Shown here in pieces: positions 7,633 to 15,408 of a stretch of DNA of 64,000 nucleotides. How positions within the stretch are numbered: the first letter of the stretch is position 1; each line of letters opens with the position of its first letter. A program made the position numbers and the translations under genes. Below the pieces are notes generated by a model, which saw nothing but the letters and a program-made list of their open reading frames with translations, was not told where the DNA came from and searched no databases. The DNA comes from an uncultured Alphaproteobacteria bacterium (lineage in GTDB: Bacteria > Pseudomonadota > Alphaproteobacteria > Puniceispirillales > UBA1172), in the NCBI GenBank assembly GCA_958431225.1, contig OY288107.1, positions 1,267,501 through 1,331,500 on the forward strand, read 5' to 3'.

Positions 7633-9054
7633 TTATACCAAGTCTTTGAGGCGCAAAAGGGCAATTTTTTCTACTTGGCGACAGGCTTCGGCGAATTCTG
7701 CCTCGGGGTCGGCTTCAAGGCGCGCGGCGAAAATTTTGAGGATTTCGGCTTTGCTTTTGCCTTTGACCGCCAAAATAAAAGGATGTGCGAATTTTTGCTG
7801 ATAGCGTCCATTCAAATCGGTGAATTGCGCCAGTTCGGCAGCGGTGAGCGCATCTAGCCCCGCCGAGGTTTGCTCATCGGTGCTATGGGGGGTGAGGCGT
7901 TTGGCTTTGGCAAGTTTCCCGGCGAGGTCGGGATGTGCGCGTAAAATTTCCAACTGGCGGTCATATCCTGCCCCGCGAAACACACGGCAAAACGCATTAT
8001 GTAGCCCGACCGCACTATCATGCGCGGCACCCAATTCCAAAGCAAACACGCCCTCCGCCACCCAAGGCGCGTGTTCAAATACCGCCCCGAAACGCCCGAC
8101 AAAATCGGGTTTATTTAATCCGCTTGGGCGGGCTTGCCACGCCGCAATATCAAAGGGATGGTGTTGATGCCAATGCGCGGCTATGTCCATGCGCCTTGGA
8201 CACCATACGCCGTCATGGCTGGCGATGTAATCAATAAAACGGCGCAGGGATTCGATGCGTCCCGGGCGTCCGACTAGACGGCAATGTAGCCCGATGGAAA
8301 GCATTTTCGGTGTGCCTTCACTGCCTTCGCGGTAGAGGGCATCAAAACTATCTTTGAGGTAATTGAAAAATTGGTCGCCGGCATTAAAGCCCTGTATCGC
8401 CGCAAAGCGCATATCATTCGCATCCAATGTATAAGGAATGATGAGATGCGGTTGATTCTCACAAATATGCCAATAAGGAAGATCATCGGCGTAACTGTCG
8501 GCGATATAGGCAAACCCCCCCGCCTTGCAAACCAAATCCACGGTGTTGAGCGAACACCGCCCCGTATACCAACCAAGCGGGCGGGTGCCGGTGGTTTCGG
8601 TGTGTAGATGGATGGCATCGGCGATATGTTGTGCTTCGTCCTCGGGGGTGAAATCTTTGTAGTCGATCCATTTATAGCCGTGGCTGGCAATTTCCCATTC
8701 TGCTTCAAGCATGGCGTTAACTTGTTCGGGGTTGCGGGCTAAGGCGGTGGCGACGCCGTAAATGGTGAGGGGAATTTTTGCCCCGGTAAAGAGCCGATGC
8801 AGACGCCAGAATCCGGCGCGCGCGCCGTATTCATAAATGCTTTCCATATTCCAATGGCGCATCCCTTCCCAAGATGCTGCCCCGACAATTTCTGACAAAA
8901 ACGCCTCGGAACCCGCATCGCCATGCAGTAAGCAATTCTCACCGCCTTCTTCGTAATTCAGCACGAATTGGACGGCGATTTTTGCCTTGTTCGGCCATTC
9001 TACTTTGGGCGGGTGGGCGCCATAGCCGCGCATATCGCGGGGGTATCGAGTCAT
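7633..9054 (-). CDS. Fused allantoinase (PuuE type) and OHCU decarboxylase (UraD)
   Basis: The 473-residue protein joins two purine enzymes. Residues 1 to about 305 match PuuE, the polysaccharide-deacetylase-like allantoinase that hydrolyses allantoin to allantoate: MRGYGAHPPKVEWPN, FVLNYEEGGENCLLHGD and EIASHGYKWIDY are visible. The C-terminal 165 residues match 2-oxo-4-hydroxy-4-carboxy-5-ureidoimidazoline decarboxylase, which makes (S)-allantoin: LRAHPDLAGK with the catalytic His, then HSTDEQTSAGLDAL and FAHPFILAVKGKS. The fusion thus carries two consecutive steps after 5-hydroxyisourate hydrolase. It heads the minus-strand operon and is divergent from uraH. Confidence 0.92.
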   Translation of the reverse strand: MTRYPRDMRGYGAHPPKVEWPNKAKIAVQFVLNYEEGGENCLLHGDAGSEAFLSEIVGAASWEGMRHWNMESIYEYGARAGFWRLHRLFTGAKIPLTIYGVATALARNPEQVNAMLEAEWEIASHGYKWIDYKDFTPEDEAQHIADAIHLHTETTGTRPLGWYTGRCSLNTVDLVCKAGGFAYIADSYADDLPYWHICENQPHLIIPYTLDANDMRFAAIQGFNAGDQFFNYLKDSFDALYREGSEGTPKMLSIGLHCRLVGRPGRIESLRRFIDYIASHDGVWCPRRMDIAAHWHQHHPFDIAAWQARPSGLNKPDFVGRFGAVFEHAPWVAEGVFALELGAAHDSAVGLHNAFCRVFRGAGYDRQLEILRAHPDLAGKLAKAKRLTPHSTDEQTSAGLDALTAAELAQFTDLNGRYQQKFAHPFILAVKGKSKAEILKIFAARLEADPEAEFAEACRQVEKIALLRLKDLV

Positions 9055-9071
9055 AAACCTTGTCCTTTTGC

Positions 9072-9098
9072 TTTACAAAAAATCGTGGCGGGTATAGA
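9072..9098 (+). promoter_or_regulatory. Possible promoter for the urate-degradation/transport operon
   Basis: TTTACA (9072-9077) and TATAGA (9093-9098) are separated by 15 nt, which is slightly short. They lie about 35 bp before the uraH start in the 78-bp gap between divergent purine operons. No obvious operator palindrome is visible. Confidence 0.3.
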
Positions 9099-9132
9099 TG
9101 TTGAAAATGTATTTTAGAGAGGGGCGCAAACG

Positions 9133-9486
9133 ATGTCAAAAGGCTATTTGACTACCCATGTTTTGGATACGGCAAAGGGGTGTCCGGCTAGTGGGCTGAC
9201 GATTCATCTTTATGCCATTAAAGGCGCGGGGCGCGAATTGCTGGCAAGCATGACCACCAATAGCGATGGACGCACCGATGCACCGATTCTGCCCCAAGGG
9301 AAATGCGCGGTTGGCGTGTATGAATTGGTGTTTGCCGTGGGGGACTACCATCAAGCGGGGGGGGCGGAGGCGGATGCGTTCCTGAGCGATGTGCCGGTGC
9401 GTTTTCGTATTGCTGATGCCGACCAACATTATCATGTGCCGTTATTGCTGTCGCCTTACGGCTATTCCACCTATCGGGGCAGTTAA
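9133..9486 (+). CDS. uraH: 5-hydroxyisourate hydrolase (transthyretin-related)
   Basis: The 117-residue protein has the transthyretin-like fold signatures of HIU hydrolase (EC 3.5.2.17): LTTHVLDTAKGCPASGL near the start with the active-site His, NSDGRTDAPIL in the middle, and the diagnostic C-terminal tetrapeptide YRGS. It converts 5-hydroxyisourate from urate oxidation into OHCU, the substrate of the UraD domain encoded divergently. The urate hydroxylase gene follows after 1 bp, so production and removal of HIU are coupled. Confidence 0.95.
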   Translation: MSKGYLTTHVLDTAKGCPASGLTIHLYAIKGAGRELLASMTTNSDGRTDAPILPQGKCAVGVYELVFAVGDYHQAGGAEADAFLSDVPVRFRIADADQHYHVPLLLSPYGYSTYRGS

Positions 9487-9487
9487 G

Positions 9488-10702
9488 ATGGGCGCGGATA
9501 TTTTTCTCCTCTATATCAGCCATTGGGGCGAGTTTGCGCTCCGCTGGTTGCACGTCATTACCGCCATTGCTTGGGTGGGGTCGTCTTTTTATTTTATCGC
9601 GTTGGATTTAGGTTTGCGCCAAGCACCGCAGCTGCCCAAGAAAGCGCCAAAAAAAATACAGGGCGAGGCATGGCAAGTGCATGGGGGCGGGTTTTATCAT
9701 ATCCAAAAATACCTCGTCGCCCCGCCTAACCTGCCCGAAGATTTGACTTGGTTTAAGTGGGAATCTTATGCCACGTGGCTGTCGGGTTTCGCGTTGATGG
9801 TGCTGGTCTATTATGGCGGGGCGGAATTGTATTTGATTGATGCCGAAAAAATGGCACTGCCAATCTGGGGGGCGGTGGCGATTTCGCTGGCTTCTCTGGG
9901 CGGGGTATGGGTGCTGTATCATTGGCTCTGCCGGGTGTTGATGGCGCGCCCGATGCTGTTGATGTTGGTGCTTTATGCGTTGCTGGTGGCGTTGTCGTGG
10001 GGGTTTTATCAGGTCTTTAGCGGGCGCGGGGCGTTTCTGCATTTAGGGGCGGTGACGGCAACGATTATGTCGGCGAATGTATTTTTCGTCATCATCCCCA
10101 ATCAAAAAATTACCGTGGCAGAATTGAAAGCCGGGCGTACGCCTGATGCGCGCTATGGGCAGATTGCTAAATTGCGTTCTACCCATAATAACTATCTGGT
10201 GTTGCCGGTGTTATTTTTGATGCTGTCGGGGCATTATCCTTTGGCGTTCGCCACCGAATATAGTTGGCTGATGGCGAGTCTGGTGTTTTTGATGGGGGTG
10301 AGCATCCGCCATTATTTCAACGCCCGCCACGCAAGCCAAGGCAACCCGCTTTGGCTTTGGCTGATTACGCTGGTGCTGTTTTTGGTGATTATGGGCTTGT
10401 CGTTACTGCCGACTATAGATAGGGGCGATAATCTAGCGGAGGCGGAGTTTGAGGATGTTAGCGATATTATCGCCGGACGCTGTTCTATGTGTCACGCCAC
10501 CGAACCTTACTGGGAAGGCATCGCCGTTGCCCCCAAAAATGTGGTGCTGGAAACGCCTTCACAAATTGCCCGCTATGCCAAAGAGATTTACCTGCAATCG
10601 GCGGTGAGCGATGCCATGCCCCCTGCCAATATCACCTATATGGAACCCGAGGAACGGGCGCTATTGCGGGCGTGGTTTGAAAGTGGCGGGGCGGATGAAT
10701 AA
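9488..10702 (+). CDS. puuD: Membrane urate hydroxylase with C-terminal cytochrome c (PuuD)
   Basis: The 404-residue protein matches PuuD-type urate oxidase (DUF989). Its N-terminal part has about eight membrane helices with conserved LRWLHVITAIAWVGSSFYF and WQVHGGGFYHIQKY. Its C-terminal periplasmic domain is a cytochrome c with a CSMCH heme site at residues 332-336. It oxidises urate to 5-hydroxyisourate and passes electrons to the respiratory chain rather than to oxygen. The ATG at 9488 follows uraH directly; the frame is open further upstream but that stretch is inside uraH. It overlaps the ABC ATPase gene by 8 bp. Confidence 0.93.
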   Translation: MGADIFLLYISHWGEFALRWLHVITAIAWVGSSFYFIALDLGLRQAPQLPKKAPKKIQGEAWQVHGGGFYHIQKYLVAPPNLPEDLTWFKWESYATWLSGFALMVLVYYGGAELYLIDAEKMALPIWGAVAISLASLGGVWVLYHWLCRVLMARPMLLMLVLYALLVALSWGFYQVFSGRGAFLHLGAVTATIMSANVFFVIIPNQKITVAELKAGRTPDARYGQIAKLRSTHNNYLVLPVLFLMLSGHYPLAFATEYSWLMASLVFLMGVSIRHYFNARHASQGNPLWLWLITLVLFLVIMGLSLLPTIDRGDNLAEAEFEDVSDIIAGRCSMCHATEPYWEGIAVAPKNVVLETPSQIARYAKEIYLQSAVSDAMPPANITYMEPEERALLRAWFESGGADE

Positions 10703-12266
10703 AAAAGCCCCCCTATTAGAAGGCATCGGCATCACGAAATCCTTTGGCGATTTGGTGGCGAATCGTGCCATTGATTTCACCATCCATGCGGGTGAAATTC
10801 ACGCGATTGTTGGCGAGAATGGTGCCGGCAAATCCACCTTTATCAAATTGATTTACGGCTTGCTCCAACCCGATAGCGGGCAGCTCAAATGGCAGGGCGC
10901 GGCGGTGGATATTTCCAACCCCCAACAAGCGCGCGAACTAGGCATCGGTATGGTGTTTCAACATTTTTCATTATTTGAGGCGTTGCGCGTTGAGGAAAAT
11001 ATCGCGTTAGCTATCCCGCGCGAATTTCGCCGCCGTGATTTAGCGCAGTTAATTGCCGAGAAATCTTTGGAATATGGCATCCCCCTCAACCCGGCGCACA
11101 TGGTGGCGGACCTGTCCGTGGGGCAACGCCAACGGGTAGAAATCGTGCGCTGTTTGTTGCAAGAACCGCGCCTTTTGATCATGGATGAGCCGACCTCGGT
11201 GTTAACCCCGCAAGAGACCGCGCAATTATTTGGCGTGTTGCGGAAATTGGCGAAGCAGGGCTGTGCGGTGCTGTTCATCTCGCATAAATTGGATGAGGTG
11301 AAACAACTAACCCGCCGTGCGACAATTCTGCGTGGAGGCAGTAAAGTAGCCGAAGTAGAAACCGCCAAAAAATCCACAAGCCAATTAGCCGAGCTGATGA
11401 TTGGGGCGAAAGTGCAAGGCATCAAAACCACTGCCCCGCGCAAAAAACAGCAATGCCTTTTTGCCGTGCGCGGGTTGAATCGCCCGGCGTCAGGGGCTTT
11501 TGCCGTGGCGTTAAAAGATGTGTCGTTGGAGGTGCATAGCGGCGAAATTTTAGGCATCGCCGGCATCGCTGGCAACGGGCAGGATGAGTTGATGGAAGCC
11601 CTAAGTGGTGAATGGAGGGGTGGTGAATGGAGGGGCGGCGAATGGTTGGGACGCGCTAAGGGGGTGATATTTCGTGGTGCCGACGATATTTCGCGCCTCG
11701 GTATCGGCGCGCGGCGGCGGTTGGGCTTGGCTTTTGTGCCTGAAGAACGCAACGGGCATGGGGCAGTGCCGTCTATGCGCCTTGCGGAAAACGCGCTCCT
11801 GACGAGTTATGCGCGCCCGGGTTTGGTGCGCCGAGGCGTCATTCAAGGTGCGCAGATGCGCCGGCTGGCACGGCAGATTGCCGCCGATTATGATGTGCGT
11901 GTGCCGGAGGAAGATGCGTTCGCATCGGCGCTATCCGGGGGCAATTTGCAGAAATTTGTGGTCGGGCGCGAGTTGATAAAAAACCCGCAAGTGTTGGTGG
12001 TGGCACAGCCGACTTGGGGGGTGGATGTTGGGGCGGCGCAGGTGATTCGTGCGGCGATGGTCGCACTGGCTCGGCAAGGTTCTGCCGTCATTATGATGTC
12101 GCAAGATATGGGCGAGATTTTTGAAATTGCCCATAGTATCGCCGTGCTGAATGATGGTGCGCTGTCGCCTATTGCCGATGCGCGCAAGATGACGGCGGAA
12201 AAAATCGGGCTATTGATGGGCGGTGCCCGTGAAGTGCAGGGGGAGCAGGGGGGGCAGGGTGCGTGA
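10695..12266 (+). CDS. Purine/nucleoside ABC transporter ATP-binding protein (two ABC domains)
   Basis: The 523-residue protein has two fused ABC domains, as in NupO/YufO-type nucleoside importers. The first has Walker A GENGAGKST, signature LSVGQRQRVEIV and Walker B LLIMDEPTSVLTP. The second has LSGGNLQKFVVGREL and a degenerate Walker B region (VLVVAQPTWGVDVG), and its P-loop is replaced by IAGIAGNGQDEL, normal for this family. The start overlaps puuD by 8 bp. Residues encoded at 11606-11650 form a GEWRG-type triple repeat from a 15-bp tandem duplication, which is unusual. The purine context points to xanthine, guanosine or similar substrates. Confidence 0.9.
   Translation: MNKKAPLLEGIGITKSFGDLVANRAIDFTIHAGEIHAIVGENGAGKSTFIKLIYGLLQPDSGQLKWQGAAVDISNPQQARELGIGMVFQHFSLFEALRVEENIALAIPREFRRRDLAQLIAEKSLEYGIPLNPAHMVADLSVGQRQRVEIVRCLLQEPRLLIMDEPTSVLTPQETAQLFGVLRKLAKQGCAVLFISHKLDEVKQLTRRATILRGGSKVAEVETAKKSTSQLAELMIGAKVQGIKTTAPRKKQQCLFAVRGLNRPASGAFAVALKDVSLEVHSGEILGIAGIAGNGQDELMEALSGEWRGGEWRGGEWLGRAKGVIFRGADDISRLGIGARRRLGLAFVPEERNGHGAVPSMRLAENALLTSYARPGLVRRGVIQGAQMRRLARQIAADYDVRVPEEDAFASALSGGNLQKFVVGRELIKNPQVLVVAQPTWGVDVGAAQVIRAAMVALARQGSAVIMMSQDMGEIFEIAHSIAVLNDGALSPIADARKMTAEKIGLLMGGAREVQGEQGGQGA
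11606..11650. repeat. Three-copy 15-bp tandem repeat inside the ABC ATPase gene
   Basis: The unit TGGTGAATGGAGGGG occurs twice perfectly (11606-11620, 11621-11635) and a third time with changes (11636-11650). It encodes GEWRG-like repeats in the second ABC domain, just after the P-loop-like GNGQDEL segment. The frame is kept. Confidence 0.9.
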
Positions 12267-13342
12267 TGCTTTTTCTTGAACCGCGAAAACATATTCCACT
12301 GCGCCTGACTATCGCTATGCCGATTGTGTCGGTTGCGATTACGTTGATTCTTGGGGGGGTGATTTTTGCGTTGCTTGGCTATAATCCCGCCCACGCGCTT
12401 TATGAATTTTTCATCGCCCCCCTATCGCGTCCGGCGCAGTTGGGGAATTTATTGGTGAAAGCCTGCCCGCTTATCATCATCGGCACCGGATTGATTTTTT
12501 GCTATCGTGCGAATGTGTGGAATATCGGTGCGGAAGGGCAGTTGATTCTGGGGGCGATGGGGGCAGCTTGGGTGGCGCTCAGTTTCCCCGAAGCCGATAG
12601 CCGTTTTCTGATTTTCGGCATGGGGGCGATGGCGATGCTAGGCGGCGCGGCATGGGCGTTCATCCCCGCAATTCTCAAAGTGCGGTTTCGTGCCAATGAG
12701 ATTCTGGTGTCACTGATGCTAACCTATATTGCCGCGCTCCTCATTGATTGGATGGTGCGGGGGGTGTGGCGCGACCCATCGGCGTTCGGCTTCCCTTTGA
12801 GCCGTGCCTATCCCGAAGCGGGATTGATTCCGCTGATGCCTCTGCCGATAATAGGCAATCTGGGGCAGTTGCATTGGGGGGTGCTGGCGGCGTTATTCGT
12901 GGCAGTGCTGGGGTGGTTTTGCCTAGCGCGCATGCTGGTGGGGTATGAGGTCAAAGTGATAGGTGCGGCGCCTAAAGCGGGGGCGTTTGCCGGGTTTAGT
13001 CGCGGCTGGATTACTATCATGGTGATGCTAATTTCCGGCGCGCTGGCGGGGCTGGCAGGGATGATTGAGGTGTCGGCAAATATCGGCATGTTGCAACCCC
13101 ACATTTCATTCGGCTATGGTTTCACGGCAATTATCGTGGCGTTTCTAGCGCGATTAAATCCGCTTGGGGCGATTGCGGCGGGGCTGGTAGTGGCACTAGC
13201 AGAACTCGGCGGCGACGCCGCACAGATTAGCATGAACATCCCCAAAGTCGTCACCGGAATTTTCAAAGGCATTTTGTTATTTGTATTGCTGGCGGGGGAA
13301 ACCTTGACACGCTATCGGCTGGTTTGGCGGGGTGCTGGATGA
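12266..13342 (+). CDS. Purine/nucleoside ABC transporter permease 1
   Basis: The 358-residue polytopic protein matches the NupP/YufP branch of BPD_transp_2 permeases (LivM/RbsC-like fold): CPLIIIGTGLIFCYRANVWNIGAEGQLILGA and the ANEILVSLMLTYIAALL segment are typical. I placed the start at the ATG at 12266, overlapping the ATPase stop by one base (TGATG). The partner permease and binding protein lie 2 kb downstream, beyond two unrelated genes, so this operon is interrupted. Confidence 0.9.
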   Translation: MLFLEPRKHIPLRLTIAMPIVSVAITLILGGVIFALLGYNPAHALYEFFIAPLSRPAQLGNLLVKACPLIIIGTGLIFCYRANVWNIGAEGQLILGAMGAAWVALSFPEADSRFLIFGMGAMAMLGGAAWAFIPAILKVRFRANEILVSLMLTYIAALLIDWMVRGVWRDPSAFGFPLSRAYPEAGLIPLMPLPIIGNLGQLHWGVLAALFVAVLGWFCLARMLVGYEVKVIGAAPKAGAFAGFSRGWITIMVMLISGALAGLAGMIEVSANIGMLQPHISFGYGFTAIIVAFLARLNPLGAIAAGLVVALAELGGDAAQISMNIPKVVTGIFKGILLFVLLAGETLTRYRLVWRGAG

Positions 13343-13359
13343 TGGCGGGGGGGGAATGT

Positions 13360-13388
13360 TTGATGCGCATCTGTTAATCGGTTATGAT
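13360..13388 (+). promoter_or_regulatory. Predicted promoter of the PD-(D/E)XK gene
   Basis: TTGATG (13360-13365) and TATGAT (13383-13388) are separated by exactly 17 nt. A GGGAG ribosome-binding site follows before the ATG at 13423. This suggests the inserted gene is transcribed on its own rather than only from the purine operon. Confidence 0.5.
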
Positions 13389-13422
13389 GCGGAGGTGAGT
13401 TTGATTATCGGGAGAATGAGCG

Positions 13423-14646
13423 ATGGATAGTGGCGGTGCTAAGGTTTTTGGGTCTGATGGCGATTTGGTCAATAGATTTACGCGCCAATCTTTAGGGGCG
13501 GCGGGGTTTGATGAAAAATGGCTTCAGGAAGTGCTTTTTCACAATATTGATCTCATCAATGTGACCGACCCGACTTATGATAAAGTCCGCATCGTTCCGC
13601 TTTGCCGCGAGTTTAGTCTCAATGATGGATTTAGGAATTTGTTTCTGGATATTTTGGCGATTACCGAAACTGGGCGTTTGATTTTGATTGAATGTAAGCT
13701 TTGGAAAAACCCATCGGCGCGGCGCGAGGTTTTGGCACAGATTTTTGAATATGCCACATTGATGCAGTCGCTTTCATATTCTGACCTGTCGGCAAAGTTG
13801 AAAAAAACCATCCAATCGGGCAAGGAAGACCCAATCGCGCATGTGTTCAAAACCCAAAAAATAGAATTCAATGAAGCGCTCCTCATCAATCGCATCATGG
13901 CGAGTTTGGCGCGGGGGGATTTTCATATTATCATTGCCGGGGACGGCATCCGTGCTGATTTAGCCAACCTAGTGAACGCACAAGCGATGCGCGGGATGCT
14001 GGCGAATCTGACGCTTTTAGAGCTTGGCGTCTATAAAGATGAGACAAATCAGATTATGTTAATACCGCGCGTTCCGGTGAAAACCGAGATCATGACGCGA
14101 ACGGTGCTACTATCCCCCGAAGGGCAACCCGCGACCATTGAAGACGAAGAAGAAACCGCGCTTGCTGAGCCCGCAAAATCAGGGGCGCGGCGGAAACTCA
14201 ATGAAGAAAAAAAGGCAATGAATGCGGCGTTCTGGGCGGAGGCAATAAAAGCGATTAGTTTTGACCATCCCGACCAAGAATCTCTAAAAAAGAGAGGAAA
14301 TAATTTTTGCCACCTACCCATGCCCGAACCATTAGGACGCATAACCGCATGGCGCACCAAAGACAGAATAGGCGCCTTCATCCGCCTAACCGACGACGAC
14401 GCCGACCAGCACATTAAATTTTTTGAAGAACGTATTGATGCCATGAAATCAGAAATTTCGCCAGATATAGACATCGGATATCCAAACGGCAAAGGGGATT
14501 GGAGTAATGCGTATTTTATAGGAACGGTACTCGAGATAGACACACAAGACCCAAAAACAGCCCCCGAACAAATAAAATGGCTCAACACAACCCTAAACAA
14601 ATTCGTCAACTACCTACGCCCGATAATTGGCGAGATGGGGCGTTAG
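13423..14646 (+). CDS. PD-(D/E)XK nuclease-like protein with DUF4268-like C-terminus
   Basis: The 407-residue protein has an N-terminal restriction-endonuclease-like core: Glu36 in the first helix, Asp76 in FLDILAI, and Glu90-Cys-Lys92 in LILIECKLW, giving the D-x13-ExK pattern. A charged linker follows at about residues 225-265. The C-terminal part (AFWAEAIKAI, GAFIRLTDDDADQHIKFFEER, final KFVNYLRPI) resembles DUF4268, a domain often attached to nucleases of unclear role. It is inserted between the two permease genes of the purine ABC transporter and ends by overlapping the stop of a convergent GIY-YIG gene by 4 bp. A defence or DNA-processing role is inference. Confidence 0.75.
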   Translation: MDSGGAKVFGSDGDLVNRFTRQSLGAAGFDEKWLQEVLFHNIDLINVTDPTYDKVRIVPLCREFSLNDGFRNLFLDILAITETGRLILIECKLWKNPSARREVLAQIFEYATLMQSLSYSDLSAKLKKTIQSGKEDPIAHVFKTQKIEFNEALLINRIMASLARGDFHIIIAGDGIRADLANLVNAQAMRGMLANLTLLELGVYKDETNQIMLIPRVPVKTEIMTRTVLLSPEGQPATIEDEEETALAEPAKSGARRKLNEEKKAMNAAFWAEAIKAISFDHPDQESLKKRGNNFCHLPMPEPLGRITAWRTKDRIGAFIRLTDDDADQHIKFFEERIDAMKSEISPDIDIGYPNGKGDWSNAYFIGTVLEIDTQDPKTAPEQIKWLNTTLNKFVNYLRPIIGEMGR

Positions 14647-15260
14647 TCAATAGATCTATATAAATCTCGCAAAGATTTGCCTTCGTAGCACCAATATGCA
14701 GCACCTTGAACTTTTTGCGAATCATAACCCATCTCTGAAAGAATGGTTAACGCTGCCCCTGACAGAGTTGTGGTCTCTTCCCTGAATTGCACTTGCCCGC
14801 CGTCCGCAACTTGACAAGTTATTGAGGAATCCTTAGAAAAGGTAAGAGTTTCACCACTATTAATGCCTAGAATGCCAAAGTAATCCACTTTTTCTTTTCC
14901 ACTTTTTGCTTTGGCAAGTGCCTGCTTATCTTGTTCTGTTTCAAATTCTGTTTCTTTTGGTGTTACATCCTTTCCGCCCATTTTTTCAGCAATTTCTAGT
15001 GCCGATTTTGCTTGTTCCGGAGTGCAAGTGAAAAACTCTCGCTTTGGACGAACCTTTTTATCATCAAATGCTTTATGAAGAAGACCTTCAATTGTCTTTG
15101 CATCATCGACCTCTACCGCATAGAAACATTCAAAAGGAAGTGGAGTTGATGTCTTGTCAAAGCTCCTGAGCCTTTGGGACAAGTTTCCCGTTCTGCCAAT
15201 TTTTATGATGTCCGGCATACTTTCATTAGTTAAAATATAAACAATTCCTCTCTTTGTCAT
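14643..15260 (-). CDS. GIY-YIG (T5orf172/MUG113-type) nuclease-like protein with RAMA-like C-terminus
   Basis: The 205-residue protein begins with a GIY-YIG fold: GIVYILTN at residues 5-12, IIKIGRT at 18-24, the Arg-rich QRLRSF, and the metal-site region REFF with Glu75. Residues about 130-202 (GETLTF, ITCQVADGGQVQF, LSGAALTIL, AAYWCYEGKSLRDLY) resemble the RAMA/DUF4357 domains found in restriction-associated proteins. I chose the ATG at 15260 because GGGAG at 15269-15273 is spaced 8 nt from it; an ATG at 15266 is too close. The gene is less GC-rich than its neighbours and is convergent with the PD-(D/E)XK gene. Confidence 0.72.
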   Translation of the reverse strand: MTKRGIVYILTNESMPDIIKIGRTGNLSQRLRSFDKTSTPLPFECFYAVEVDDAKTIEGLLHKAFDDKKVRPKREFFTCTPEQAKSALEIAEKMGGKDVTPKETEFETEQDKQALAKAKSGKEKVDYFGILGINSGETLTFSKDSSITCQVADGGQVQFREETTTLSGAALTILSEMGYDSQKVQGAAYWCYEGKSLRDLYRSID

Positions 15261-15282
15261 ATCCATTTCTCCCTTTTACTAA

Positions 15283-15296
15283 GTTGCGATTGCAAC
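15283..15296. promoter_or_regulatory. Inverted repeat in the leader of the GIY-YIG gene
   Basis: GTTGC-GATT-GCAAC is a perfect 5-bp dyad. It lies between the predicted transcription start and the ribosome-binding site of the GIY-YIG gene. Its half-sites resemble the dyad at 15319-15332. A regulator operator is inferred. Confidence 0.45.
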
Positions 15297-15310
15297 ATGA
15301 CCTCCACGCA

Positions 15311-15340
15311 ATTTTAAGGCAATTCGCATTGCAATGTAAA
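15311..15340 (-). promoter_or_regulatory. Predicted promoter of the GIY-YIG gene with operator in the spacer
   Basis: On the minus strand TTTACA (15335-15340) and TAAAAT (15311-15316) are spaced by 18 nt. The spacer contains the perfect dyad GCAAT-TCGC-ATTGC (15319-15332). A protein bound there would block RNA polymerase, which is the arrangement of a tightly repressed or autoregulated gene. Confidence 0.5.
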
Positions 15341-15354
15341 GTCGTTTTTGGTGC

Positions 15355-15382
15355 TTTACTTATGCTAGTATCTGTTCATAAT
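15355..15382 (+). promoter_or_regulatory. Possible promoter for permease 2, BMP and xdhABC
   Basis: TTTACT (15355-15360) and CATAAT (15377-15382) are 16 nt apart, 26 bp before the permease 2 start. If real, it would allow expression of the downstream purine genes despite the inserted nuclease pair. Confidence 0.35.
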
Positions 15383-15408
15383 ATGGGCGCGTTAGCGAGG
15401 TAAAATCC

